This document shows, one piece after another, positions 1 to 13,000 of a DNA stretch of 64,000 nucleotides; the stretch's first letter is position 1; each line of letters starts with the position of its first letter. The DNA lies in NCBI RefSeq assembly GCF_910592395.1, contig NC_088309.1, forward strand, positions 560,501 through 624,500, given 5' to 3'. Source of the DNA: Lineus longissimus. Taxonomy: Eukaryota; Nemertea; Pilidiophora; Heteronemertea; Lineidae. The notes under the pieces were generated by a model. The model saw nothing but the letters and a program-made list of their open reading frames with translations, searched no databases and was not told where the DNA came from. The position numbers and the translations under genes are program-made.

Positions 1-3000
1 ATCTTCCACGTGAATAAGGCTGTTCTCAGTGGGTGGGTCGTATACTGTCCTAGTGACCGCTTCACATAGATGTCCGAGTTCCGCTGGTGCAGGGATGAAT
101 ACAGTTCATCCACTTTGCTGGCTGAAATAACAACAACAAACTTAGCTAATGGAATCAATACCGAAAGAGGGTATGGGTTGTTGCATCCAACACTACTGCC
201 GAGGTGGACAGGGCTAAACAATTAGTTACTGAGCCAAAAATGTTGCATGTTTGGCAATTTCATATGTGAAAGGTTGGCCCAGGGGTAACCCAGAGCTGGG
301 AGTGATATTACCACTATCATTGAAGGTACAGGCATCAGGGCGCATCACAGTAACAAGCATGACTGGAGGCGGTTCAGTAAGAGATGAACACAGGCTTCAA
401 TTAACTCACCCGGTAGTAAACCATGTTGCTTTCTCAAATCCTGGATACGCCTGTCCATTGCAGAAATGCGTTTGGCACTCTCTCTGCACTCATCGACAAG
501 TAGCTGCAAAAGAAGTTTAAAGTTTAGCCACACCATCACTGCGGCTCCTCACATGAGCTGCATGCTTATCAGTCTTGTCTAAGGTCTCAAAGAAGCTGAA
601 CCACTCACTGGATTAAGGTATTGTATCTCATCAGATCAATCCCAGTAAACATCCAAGATAAGCTTTTTTTTCAAATGTTCAAACTCCTACAGATTCCTAA
701 GTCAGTAACGCTCTCCTCAGCTGAATGTATCCACTATAGTGGCAAATCAATGCAACCGAGGTCACGTTTAGATCAGGGTGGATCAACGAAATGAAACTAA
801 GATCAACTTACAGCATAGTTATCAGCCAACTTGACCTCGAATGGATCATCACAAACTTGGATGCTGACAGTCTGAAAAGGGATTGTCATCTTGACCTCAT
901 GATTTACACAAGTGTGTCACTGCTTCACTTGAAACTTTTCCATGGATTCACACTATTTTCTATCATGTACGGTTATGGATACTTTTAAAACTTGTAGATG
1001 GACACAAATTTCTATTTCTCTCATAGTGAGAGCATCTTAGCAACCAGTCATCCTGTTGAATCTGTGAGACTAGAAGACTCACTCACCTTAGCCCTGATAA
1101 CGATATCTGGTGGTAAGGGTCTGTCAATGGTGAACGGTTTCTTAGTCTTGAAATGTAACATCTTTATGAACTTCTTGATGGCCAGAACCTGAAAAACAAT
1201 CATCAGATTACTCACCAGGCAGACAAAAACTGAAATCTAAGCACATTGTTGAAACACTTGGCCAGCTATCATGTCAATATTTTGTCATCCAAAAGTGGAC
1301 TGCAAATATGGCTGCATCTGCCACTGGCAGCAAGATGAACTAAAAGAGTTCAATGGTAATTGTCATGTTATCCCTTCAAGAGTTAAAAACTTACCTCTGA
1401 CAGACATTTTGAAAAGTGGTATTTGTAAGGGAAGATGATACCGAACTTGTCAAAAGTGATTGCCCTGGAAGGTAAAGAAAACCGTTTAAGCAGAAGCACA
1501 TCATATGTATACCACCACACTTCCATGAAATGAAATATAGTGATATATATGTAAGCAAATGTTGTAAATTGTAAAAGTAGCAGAGAAAACCTACCACGCT
1601 TTGTTTGTGGGTAGTTCTAACAGATCGAACGTCATCCTCTCAAGCTTGAGTTCCTCACTGTGATGCATGGTATATATGGATGCCCCCTGCAAAGCAAACA
1701 ACTACCAATTAAGAAAACCTGCCCTACTACTAGAGGTAGCGTTGTCCCATTAGTGCTATTTTTATGTTGTAGAAAGTAATGACACCATATTTGCTGAAAA
1801 CTGGTGAAAGGGAAACCTACCTGCATTTGGAATATGTCGTGTTCATCAAAGGCAATGCTGCATTGATCAGAGAAGAGTGAGATCTTTGAACCTTGTACAC
1901 TAGCGCTGAACTCTGGTGTGCTGAATGTCGCCTTGTGACCTCGTGATAAGAGAGCCCTCAACATCACATTGGCACGCATCTTTACATTAATACATATTGG
2001 AGGTTTCGACGCCAGTGATGTCTGTTTAGGAGTAGACTTCTCTTCTCTCTTTGAGACTCCTGGAAATATGCAAAATGAGCAGCTAAAGTCTTGTCCATAG
2101 CTGGCTTATAGAGAATCTACCAACCAAAATGTTGACATTTTTGTTCTTGAAAAATGAGAAATCAACTCACCCACTGTCTTCTTCTTTAACTCGAGTACAT
2201 CTTGCATTATTTGATAGAAACACATATGTAGGCTTGTATCCCACTGCACATAGACCTCTTCATTCAGGGTGATGGAGACCTCCTGCAATCAATCAATAAA
2301 TCAATCAATCAATCAATCATGCTCACCATCCGAGAAAAAGGTTTTGATCTTATCAATGACCTCAACCAAGGGATTCCAACAGATCCATCTATGGAGTCGC
2401 ACCTGAGACGAGGTAGACTGACTTACCCTTTGTTCGCCTCTGATGTGGGCTTTAATGTCTTTCAAGTGTCCCACATACCCCTCAATTTCCGCTGAATTTC
2501 GAATTCGATAAGACTGAAAGGAGACATCAAACCAATCATCAGACCACATAACTAAATTGATTCAAAAAACGCTACCGGGGTGGTCGCCGACCGGGGTTCC
2601 ACTGTATTTAGATTTGGGAACTTATGATATAATATCAACTTATGTCAACGCACTGATGAGATTTTCAGTTTGATCCCTTGACCCAGTGTAGGGGGACTTA
2701 GAAGTTCTAATTGAACAATAAGAAAGGTTATACCTACCTTGTCTTTCTGTAGACTAGATACTAGTTTAGCACCAATGATGTTGAGATTAGATTGTTTGTT
2801 ACTCAAGTCGATGTTAATGGAGTCAACACGGAGCATGGTAAACACTGCAAAGCAACAGGGTTCAGAAGAGTGACGGAGAGCGTGTTAAAGAGATCAGGAG
2901 GAGGTGAGCATCTCATCATGTCGTCACTGAAACAACTAGGTGTACACAGTATCAGTCAGTGGGTGTTTGTTAAAAAGGCAATCATATTCACGTTTTATGC

Positions 3001-6000
3001 AAGGTGCAATTGTGATCATTATTTGCATGTACGATTATTATGTTTTCTTATGAATTTTGACTTCTCTGGTGAAAGTGATTGAGATACAGTGGTGAGGAGA
3101 GAAGAAATTAGGGAGAAGAGTCCTTATTAGTCAAGAGGACAAGAGATCAGCAAGCTTTCTTCTATGCTATTTGACTCCATGCAGCAAGTACTAGAACCTG
3201 TTGACAAAGCTTGAGAAATCTAAATGGATTTATTAGATTAAAGTGAACCTCAGACATGATTAGGCACACAGAGAGTTATTTGGTGAGAGAAATATGTTTT
3301 TCACTCATAAGTTACCTCCATGTGTGCAGGCAATTGGCCAAGGTAGCCAAGTTTGACTTCACAGATTAGTAACGGCAAACTGGAGAATCCTTTCAAGCCG
3401 TTCAGCCGGATTTCATTTATCGTGAGGTGTAACCAGACTAAGAAAAACATACACGTAATCAGCATTCAAAAGTGGATTGAAAAAAGTCTTTCCTGACCAA
3501 ACACTTTCTTTTGAAATTTGAAACTAAGAGCAAACGACTGTAAAAAGTGTAATGAGAATCATCGTTTTCATATGTTTCAAATGTTTTCAGTATCATCCCA
3601 ACACGAGTGCTTGTATAACGCATTCACATCAAAAACAAATGGGGTCCCCAAGCTCGGTGCATACTATCCTGCATGTCACATGACTAACAACTAAAATGAT
3701 ATAAGACCAACCTACCTCGCTTGGCATTGCAGGCAAACACATTGACATTTGAACATTTAAACTGGACAGAATATGACTGCATCATTGATTTCAGTTCTGG
3801 CGACTTGGGACTGGAGACTGGCATGTCCCCTTCCTTTATTGTTGGTACTGCTGGCTGTGTCTTCTTCATAGCAGTGATGAGCTGTATAGCGACATTGACA
3901 GCAGTTGTTGACCATTCGAACTGCAAGTCGTGTAGAGATGTATCCAACATTATATCTTGGTGACTCTTCCTTAACTGGAAAACAATTATATGAATAGGTA
4001 ATGCAGTGAGAAGTCATGATCAGCTATGCTTCCAAGACCAATCACAAGAAACAGTGAAGTAAGTAATATCAAGTTTGGAATAATCTATACTTGATGTTAT
4101 TCATATGACAACAGATCATTTGAACAGGTGTATATGTGATGAATGTGTTTCTCACTAGTTGTATCACTTTTTCATTCAAGTCTACAACTGTACATGGTAC
4201 TAATGATACAGAGATGACACGTACATTACAGCTTATCAAGCCAAGGTAAAGCAGTGTGTTCCAGTGGTGTTGCTTAGCATCCAGTTGATCCACCGCAACA
4301 GAGCAATCAGCCAACTTGCAGTAGAGGGTGTCGAGCTGAAAGTCAGTTAGGATTATGCAGTTCCTCCAGTAAGCCACTGAGCTGCCGATGCCTGGAACGA
4401 ATCATACACTTCAAAGAAGTGGAGAGATAAGGAGCAAAACAAAACAATGTTATTGAAAAAGTGTAAGGAAGGCATCCACGCCCAACCCCAAAAGGATGAC
4501 ATTTTCCCAATGGAAATGGGTTAAACCCGATATTACATTTCTTGTTCAAACACCAAAAGGTTAATAGTTGGTGTCACCTCGGAATGTCCTCTAGATGTGA
4601 GTCATTAGTGGAAGTTTAGGCGTACTTTACCTGATGCACTAGGTTGGATGCTCAGTGTCATCTGCGAGTGCCTCAAGCCGCCCACGTAACCACTACAGGT
4701 TGCCATGGCAACAGAGGTGGACAGATCCCAGACTTGGATGTCTGCTTTGATGGTTTTATTGGAGAGGAACTCGGTCATTGTGTTTCTGGAATGCAGATAA
4801 AAGTCACCAAGATAATGGACTTTTTCCCCATCTGTTTAGCCACGTATTGTTACTAACATCAGTTATGGGCAAGTTGGTAGCACTTTTGATGATGCCGATC
4901 ATGTGGCAGTGATACGGCGATCTGATGTAGGAGTTGAACTAGTGAAACAGCACAAGCTGTAAACAACATTGGTTTACCTTCTCTCAGTTCTCGATCTCTC
5001 CGTTGAGACATGTGTCTCTCTCTCAAGTTTTGGAGTGCTTAACTTCCGCAGCACAGCTGCCCAATAGAGGATCTCTTCGTGGTGGTAGACTAAGTAGGCA
5101 GAGTAGACCTGGCAGCCAAGCTCTAGCAAATCACTGCGCACCTAGGAAAAACAAGTTTAGGTCAAGTTACTCTATGGACACACTTGTTTTACGGCCCACA
5201 GTTCTCTCACCCGAGTCCATTGTCCAAAACAATTTAGAGGGGTGAAAGACACTCTCAGTTCCTTTCACCCCTTAACTTCATCACACACAATAGTGCCTGG
5301 CCAGTCTATCATTAACCAGTATATCAAAACTCGATCAGTGGGGGACCAAAGTTGTGCTAAAGTTGCTCTTCATACCAGTGAGCCAGGAATCTAACTGTTG
5401 TAAAGATGATGCATAACACTGGTAAACAATGCCACGGCAGTCTCTATATCTCATATCCTACCTTAAGAGTAGCTTCAATTCTGTTGAGGATGGCAAACTT
5501 TGCTTGTGGAGAACTGGTATGGAAGTCAACCAAGGTGAAAGCACAGTCGCCGTAGAATGGTGACGTCTCCGTCACATCCTGATTGGCTGACAGTTGAACT
5601 GATTTGATACTGACGGAGAGATTTCTGAAACAAGAAAATGCGCCATCTTAAAAAGGGAAAGAAAATGACACTTATTGGATTGAATTATTAACACAAAATG
5701 AAATTTCAGCACAAAAAGTTTGACATGCATGAATGTTTCCTCAACAATCTAGTCTATCAATTCTCAAAAACATGCATGATAGCATGCTGATGTTGATTGA
5801 GCTGGACATTGTTGGGTCACATAATTACTGCCTCATGTAGACACACTCCAGGCACGATATTGGTCATTTTGAAATGATTGATAAGACATGCAGGCAGCGA
5901 GTTGCAATCTGAGGTACAAGCAGAAATATATAGCAAGCGAGAAACATCTAGCTCAATTGTTGATTCCTAAGTCATGATTGAAGAGGCACAGACACTCCTA

Positions 6001-9000
6001 AAGATGCTCACTTTCTGGTAAAATTAAAGGCAAAGCAAATTACATGTGATAACATAAGCAAGAGAATGGAAAAGAAGCCACGAACAAATACTTCATGAAA
6101 CATGCAATGGTACCTGGTTGGCAAATCAGGTGCTTCTTCTTGCTGAAGTAGATCAGGGCTGTTGAGGAAATAGGAGAATTTTATATTTTTGTGATTTGTA
6201 CTGAGCCAAAATATGTGACTTTTGTCCAATCGGTCAAAAGGTTCTGCGTGCTTACCTTGGGGTGGAATCCCTGCATATCACCACAGAAGTATTCTCGATT
6301 TTCCACAAAATATTCTGAAATATGATAACGTTATGAAAATGATAATAAGAAATCATTAACACCTGCAAAAATTTCTTAAGTGTGGTCGATAAGAGCAGAT
6401 TGATGCTGTCGGTACTACTGATTTGACTTTTTGAGACAGTTCAATCACCCAGAAACTATCACCCAAACACATCACTAAACCGCACGATACGTACCCTCGG
6501 TAAGAAACCCGATATACTTTGCAACTTCTCCTCCAATGATCTTGAACTCTGAGCTAGACTCACAGCAGGGAGAGACCTTTTCCTCTGTTGTCTGAGATGC
6601 TGAAGTTGGGCCAAGAATCCTGAAAATGAAAATGTCACATTTTATACATGTTGCTACTGAAAATTGAAAATTGGTTGTAAACTAAGTAATAGAGAAATTT
6701 TGGGCTGGTCCTTGTGATTAAGAATTTCTCGACACTTATATGGGTTGTGTCGTTTTTGGGTCACTTTGTCCAACAACTCATATTGACTAATGACATCATA
6801 CAGCACAAGCAGTAACAAGTTGTCTTGACATTGACTCATAACTATGTCTGTGGTCCTTGGGGAATATGAGACCTACCTTCAGTGAACTTCATTTGAGGTT
6901 TAGCAATAATCATCTTCAGACTCTGCAATTAGAAAATGTGCCATAAACTTGAGGGAAATATACACAGCAAAGCCTACTGGAATGCCCAATAAAATAAACA
7001 TGTAAACAAACCGTATAAAAAGCTGATTTTGTTGGACACCCATTTTGTTGGACACCCTCTATGTGAAGTGACTTACCTTTGGTGGCAGTATTGTACCACT
7101 CTCCAAGTGCATGAAGACTGTTTTACTAAACGATACCTCCGCAATACACGGGTGGCTTGTTTGATCCTTAAATTAGAAGTGGCAAAATCAGATACTTCAG
7201 TCAAAAGAAGATTAGTTACTAAAAGATTGCAATCTTTAAACCTTGAAGAGGTAAAGGCCCGGGCCATGCCTAAATGATGATGATGAAGAAGCAAGCCTTG
7301 CCATTCACAAACCCCTGGAGATGTATCAAGTCAAGTATGTCTGCAATAAAGTAGAAATGACAGCCAATTCAACTCACCTTTAGAACTTTACAGCTGACAG
7401 ACTGTACATTCAGCATCAAGCTTTGGCTGGAACGAAGGAAAGACAACATCAGAGTGAACTCGATCATTCAGTGAGTGATTGTTGGCATCACTGAGTACAG
7501 TGGAACCCCGGTAACACGACTACTCATGGGACCGAGGTTGAATGGTCGCATTACTGAGTGGTCGCGTTAGTGAAGTTGAAAATCTGGGGACAAAATGCGT
7601 GATTAGGTTTTCCCGCCGCACTTCTTCATAAGTTCAAAATTCTGAAAAATTTTCAAAGCCTAAATGTTTTTTTGGCTGATGCTTCTTCATTTTGAGAAGA
7701 AAAAAAACAAGTGATAAAAATATTTGGACATTTTGAGATCTTGAATTCCCAGAACTGATTGAGTGTTGGTGTGCACATACCCCGTCTCCTCGACCGGACA
7801 GTCTAGGCCGACCTCCTGTATGGTAATATGGAACAAGCATTCTGGGAAAGGGACCTTCAGCAGCATCACATTGACCTTATAGATATGGATACCAATATAC
7901 TGAAAATTGAGAATACTGTTGATGAACTCATGATATTTTGGATAGGAGGCAAAAAATGTGGAAGTAACTACTGTACATTGCAGGTTTTCTTTCAACATCT
8001 TACCTGGAGAACTGAAATGATGGCACCTATTTTGGCCTTTTTCTTTGGAGCAGAAGTTGTTGAAGCAGGTGCTGGGGTCTCCACTGCCATTCCTGTGACT
8101 GAGGGATCCTGGGCCTCTGTCTGTAGGCGCACGTCACCAAGACAGAGGGCAATTGGCTTCCTGCAAAGAAACAATCTCCTCTCTTATAGATGTAGGCACC
8201 TTCTCACTCCTAGATGAAGAGTGCATATCAAAACATTCCGATTCCGTCTGCACAGCTCAGGCCACCATTTCGGTGGCCGAATGGGCTGCATTCCCACTTT
8301 CAAGGGGGAAATGGGTGTATTATCTAATGAAGGATTACCATCACAGTTCCAAAGGGAGCACCTGCCTTGCTGGCTTCTGCGACATGAATCGTTTTGCTGA
8401 AAGTGTTAATAAACCTATGCCAACTGGTACCATCCAATTATGTGGATGACATTGCAAATTTGGCTTACCGTATTTCATTGTTGATGAGGCTGCTTGAACA
8501 CCACACTCGGTCAATGTCCTGAAGAATTGGGGAAGATCATTCATTTCATAAAGAACTTTCACCTCTTCTGGTTACTGTATCAGCTTAGTTATCACACTTG
8601 AACAAGTGTTGAAAGCTTCAGTCAACTTGACTTATAAGGGTTGTAGACAAACTCTCCCTGATGAGGTAGGGTGGGGGTCCAATTGACATAACTTTAACTC
8701 TTTAAAGTCTGTTAAGTGGTCACCTAAACCTTCCAGGACCATCATTATAATTATCAATACCGTTCTTCTTTTCTCTGAAAACACAAGAATCAAGATGTTT
8801 ACTAACAAGCTTCGTTCATGCTCAAATACTTACTAAAGTCGTATTCTGATTTAGGATTATCTTAATCTTTCTTATTGTGAAGAATCCAACCTTGCCGACC
8901 CGCAGTTCAACCTTCAGGTAGCGATGGAACACCCAGACAAGGATCCATGCCAGGAGCCTGAGAAAGAAGAAAGCGTTCATTTCTTGATTTCAAAAGACAT

Positions 9001-9763
9001 TTACTTCCATATAACTAACACAACATAGCAGTAATAATAATATAAGTTGCATTAGAAATATGCTTGTATATCATTAACCATGAAACCTTCAAAAATTCTA
9101 ACATTCTTGCGGTGCTTAATTGAAATAAAGCTGCAAAAGGTGATCACCTCATCGGTAAAATCAAACCCGAACGACTAATTGTGTACCCTTGAGAGTTAAT
9201 CTCCTACTTTTACAGTCCAATACATAACCATGCCTTTGTAATGTGGCATAACTTTATTACTGGGGCTTTTGAGCCTGGGGTTGGTGGGGCCTGGGGTGGT
9301 GGAGCCTGGGTTGGCGGAGCCTGGGCTGGCGGAGCCTGGGTTGGCGGGGCCTGGGCTGGTAGAGCCTGGGCTGGTGGGTCTTTGGCAGCAGCCTTGTTTC
9401 CTTGAGTTTGTTTCCACCTTGAATCCCGAGCTGGGGCATGCGACACCAGGCTCATCATTACAACAAACTCTTACTTTTTTAACTTAGTGGTGTAATAATA
9501 ACTGGAGGCTGAACCTCAAGGATCCCCCCTTAAAAAACTTACACTCCTACACTACACTACACTACAATACACATAATCGTACACCTTATACACACTGACT
9601 ATGTATATACAGTGTATATGTCTATGTCATGGCAATGTCATGTCACAATCATTTTTATCATGTTTTTAGCATCGAATTATGGCATCGAATCAGGAGCAAC
9701 AAACCTGGTGATGAACCAACAGGAGAATAATACTAAAAGCAACACCCAGACAATGGATGGCAT
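1..9763 (-). CDS. BLTP2: BLTP2 (KIAA0100 / Hobbit) bridge-like lipid transfer protein, N-terminal half
   Basis: Members of this family are very long RBG-fold bridge proteins, anchored in the ER by an N-terminal membrane segment, that move phospholipid at ER-plasma membrane contacts. Exons seen (high to low coordinate): 9705-9763, 8834-8957, 8469-8518, 8004-8160, 7781-7899, 7378-7426, 7077-7166, 6877-6922, 6495-6619, 6256-6314, 6114-6158, 5462-5624, 4978-5141, 4631-4785, 4225-4391, 3716-3974, 3316-3437, 2738-2844, 2427-2513, 2171-2282, 1821-2059, 1595-1686, 1395-1464, 1087-1188, 812-871, 410-503, 1-121 (incomplete). Together they give about 1,012 codons; human BLTP2 is about 2,235 aa. The start exon begins MPSIVWVLLLVLFSCWF, a signal-anchor helix, and joins in phase to RLLAWILVWVF. 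Family landmarks include IENTSVV (6256-6314), FPYKYHFS (1395-1464), FEVKLADNY (812-871) and ESAKR...LRKQHG (410-503). All junctions agree in phase except 3316-3437 to 2738-2844, which is off by one base, so a tiny exon or an indel is unaccounted for there. The C-terminal half lies beyond the left edge. Confidence 0.93.
2590..2606 (-). repeat. Fragment of a dispersed repeat, minus-strand copy
   Basis: The motif TACAGTGGAACCCCGGT reads on the minus strand inside a BLTP2 intron. The same 17-mer occurs on the plus strand at 7496-7512. Sequence beyond the motif diverges between the two sites, so these look like ends of separate copies of one short interspersed or MITE-type family. No complete element boundary could be drawn here. 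Confidence 0.45.
7496..7576 (+). repeat. Dispersed repeat fragment in BLTP2 intron
   Basis: This segment starts with TACAGTGGAACCCCGGT, shared with 2590-2606 on the opposite strand. It then contains two imperfect copies of a TGGTCGCGTTA-type motif (around 7548 and 7560). It sits in the intron between exons 7378-7426 and 7781-7899. The terminal 17-mer in two orientations is what suggests an interspersed element. Confidence 0.45.
9261..9395. repeat. 15-bp minisatellite in BLTP2 intron 1
   Basis: About nine imperfect copies of a 15-bp unit resembling GGAGCCTGGGTTGGC lie in the first BLTP2 intron (8958-9704). The strand is strongly G/T skewed. Because the unit is a multiple of three and free of stops, it creates short proline/alanine-rich open frames on the minus strand and glycine/leucine-rich ones on the plus strand. 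Neither has family resemblance nor splice support. Confidence 0.85.
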
Positions 9764-10023
9764 GCTATTTGCTTAAAGTTAGACAGCTATTTCATGATTT
9801 AATTTTCATGTCATGATAAGTAGGTCAATGTGGGCCCCGTGACTCAATGGACGAATCAGAGCCAAGTATCCTTACCGCCTTGTTGTTCTTGCAGTCGCCA
9901 TTACCGTCGCCATTTTATGCAAAAATTTTGTGGATTCCGTGATTTTGAACATGATAATGGTCATTTTCTCATCTTTTCAAGGTTAAATAACTTCTGAACA
10001 TAGTTTTAGATCATGGAGTGACC
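9764..10023. promoter_or_regulatory. Divergent BLTP2 / MED13 promoter
   Basis: Only 260 bp separate the BLTP2 start codon (9763, minus) from the MED13 start codon (10024, plus), so both 5'UTRs and promoters must share this interval. On the minus strand two YY1-like cores occur: AAAATGGCGAC ending near 9906-9914, and TAATGGCGAC near 9894-9902. YY1 sites of this form are typical just downstream of TSSs in housekeeping genes. No convincing TATA box was seen. The 5' ends cannot be placed from sequence alone. Confidence 0.7.
10013..10021 (+). promoter_or_regulatory. Two-codon upstream ORF before MED13 start
   Basis: The sequence ATG GAG TGA ends two bases before the MED13 ATG (10024), in a different frame. 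If the transcript begins upstream of 10013, this minimal uORF could lower initiation at the main start or require reinitiation or leaky scanning. The start at 10024 was preferred because ACCATGA is a better initiation context and the reading continues into MED13. Confidence 0.5.
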
Positions 10024-13000
10024 ATGAGTCACCCGAATACATTGCTGAACGGCTGTAGCTTGGAGGATTGTTATACGAATTTGTTTGCTTTGGTGAGTTC
10101 TCTCAATCTCTGGTCGAACAAAATGCGATTGATTGTGATAAACATGCATTGCAAATCAATGGAGCGACTGCAGTGCATGATAAACTACACAGCCGTAGTC
10201 GCCCTGCTCCAAAATAGGCCTCCACCCTGGCCTATAGACACTACTTGTTGGTGGTTAACCCCTGGAATAATGAATAGACAACAATTTCGACAAAGCCAGC
10301 AGAAGCCATGTCTCACACATTCACACTGAGCATGATGATCAGCATGTCATCAGGCAGAATGACATGAGTCTATGATATGAGCTGAGATTCAAGATTCACT
10401 GCCTACTTTGACTTTGCTCTGAATCTGATTGCAAATGCCTTTGGTAAATGCAATGGTGAATTATTAAGCCTCTTATCCAATTATCATGAACATCATCACA
10501 CTCAAAAGTGCATGTGATTGTGAGATGTGAACATCGGTGATTATGTCTCGCATGCATTTGTAGTTATTAAGTAAGTTATGGTATGCACAGGATTCATAAA
10601 AAACATAGTTGATAGGGTTAGGCCAGGTGAAAATAAAAACTTGTTTCCTATCCCTGCTCATCACATTTTGCCGTCACATTTTTAGTCCCAGGAGAAATTG
10701 GATACGAGTTTGAATTGATTCCTGACAACAGTCTGAAACACCATCTCAATTTAGCAAGAATCCCTTTTCCTTTTAGTTTTCTTTCTCCCAAAATAGATTG
10801 CCTGATCCAACTGATACAGCAGTTTCACTGAATCAATTCTCCAAAAATGATATCTTGATATTGACTGAGATGGCATAAATTATCAATATCAATATCAATA
10901 GAATGTGTACTCTGTAGTATTGCATTTTTTTATAAAGCAATTAGCAAAACGAAACTGGCATGTCTGTGAATTTCAACTTATTTTATGAAGCAATTAGGTA
11001 TTATGACATCTAATATTAGGATTTTGCCAGACCAGAGTATTCTTTTTACAAGTGGGGGAGATTTGAAAATATGCCATCTCTGAAAACAAAAATGATGCAG
11101 ACACCCGAGTTTAAGAACTCTTTTTTCTCAAACTGTTACTGACTGAAAGAGATGGGGCTTTCGCGGTGTCAGAGTAGAGAACCGGCCACCCAAGGTCAAA
11201 TCTCCATAACAGCAAAACATGGCGGTTGGCTTGAGAGGGCCTGAAAAACCTCTATGCCAACCAGGTAGGTGCGATCGATGCAGTGGATCAGTGTAAAAAC
11301 GTCGCAACTAATGTATCCGACAAACGTCCCAACACTTCCTCCCACTCTTCCATGTTTTCCCAACCTGGTATGTGGGAGTGAGAGTCAGCATGTTAAAAAG
11401 CAGGAAACAGTGAAATAACAGTTGCATACAATGTTCTCTTTCAGACGGACTTGTGTGGGATTAAATGGCGTAGATACAGTACTGATAGTGGTCATGTGGT
11501 GGAACCCTTGGAGGACCCGGTTCTGTCGTCGTTCAGTCGATGTACCAAAGCTGATATTCTCTGCTGTTGGAAGAGGGTGCAGAAGTCCTCGTCAGACTCG
11601 CGAGGCAATGAACAGTACTCCTTTAGTAAGGAGCTTTGGCTGTTCTGGTATGGAGGACAGCCGTCCAATCTGCAGGAGCTGCTTTCTCCAGAGTTGACAG
11701 GTAATGTTCATTGTTGTATGATTGTTCAGTGTCCATTCTGGAATAAAAGTGGCCTGTAACACTAGACTGATACAAATAGCAGTGTAACAGTGTGTATTTC
11801 GATGTTTGCTTAGCTTCCAATGGCAGCATTTAGCAAAAAACAAAAAAATTATAAAATGGGGAAATGTAATGAGGCTTTATGACCACTGTTTTTGGGCTAA
11901 ATGCCAAATGATAGTCAAGGGCCCATTTCTCATGCACAGCAATGATTTATAGTATACAGATTCATCTGAGTAGGCTTAATGTGGGCCATCAATAAGCATG
12001 ATGACCAAGGCCTTGGCTGAAACTTTAAACGGTTCACTCATTCGCCAGTGATAGTATAACCAGTCATTATTGAAATAACACGCGTTGAGCACATGGTCCA
12101 TGAAGCATTCCATTTCAATATTACCTGTTCATTTCTGAGATACGATTTTATATTCCTATTTTCAGAAGCGGAGCAAGGCAGCTGGGATGCTGGTCTCTCC
12201 TACGAGTGTCGTACATTGTTATTCAAGGCTCTTCATAACCTAATAGAAGGGTAAGTTGCCACTTTTTGGCTCACAAAGACAGCAAATCTGCACAGTGAAG
12301 TGTCGGTCAGTATTTTCACAAACAGTGGTACATTTCTTGACCACAAGGCAGTGGTCAATGGCTTGAGGCCAAGCTGCCAGTGGGGCAACCTGCCAAGTAG
12401 AGCAGGTCATCCTTCTTCAAAAAAAGAAACTACTTCTAATGAGGTTGGAGTGTATGCCAGACAAGGGTTTGATTCAGGCTTCTCTACTTGTCACGTGGTC
12501 AGTCTGTTCTGACAGCCAAATGGCAAGGTTCTACTGAAGATCTCTTTGTTTTTGCAGGTACCTTCTCCAGAGAAACTTTGTACGCCTTGGAAAATGGTTT
12601 GTGCAGCCTTACGACACCTCATACGACTGCTCCTCCTCGGGTCTCTCCACTGAAAAAGGGTAAGCATATTTGCATAGTCTTAAGCATGAATGCATGAAAT
12701 ATCCGTAGTTGTTACTATGTAAATCATTTCAGGTCAGAAGTTTCGTTTGCATAGAAATAATAAGCTGTACTTGGGGTCCCAGGATGATACATGTATGTCT
12801 GTGGTGTAAACGTTTGCCATTTTAGAGTAGGTTCTCCGTATTGGCTACAATTAGTTCACTTGAAATGAAGTTGATGTATGCCATTGTCACCTTTATTGTT
12901 CTGGCATGGACTGATGCTTGCAGTATTACAACTGGCAACACATGATGGTACACACATCATTCATAAAAGAACCGTTTTGGAGGCTCATTCAAAGCCTTCA

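Noticed and set aside
7828-8217. 129-aa plus-strand open frame
   Set aside because: It is antisense to two phase-consistent BLTP2 exons (7781-7899 and 8004-8160).
9196-9487. Pro/Ala-rich small proteins in three frames
   Set aside because: They arise from the 15-bp minisatellite in BLTP2 intron 1; no splice sites or homology.
9893-9933. Alternative BLTP2 first exon starting MATVMATARTT
   Set aside because: It ends with a donor in a compatible phase, but the peptide lacks the hydrophobic anchor expected at the N-terminus. The exon at 9705-9763 supplies it and also joins in phase. The ATGGCGAC motifs here are better read as YY1-like sites.
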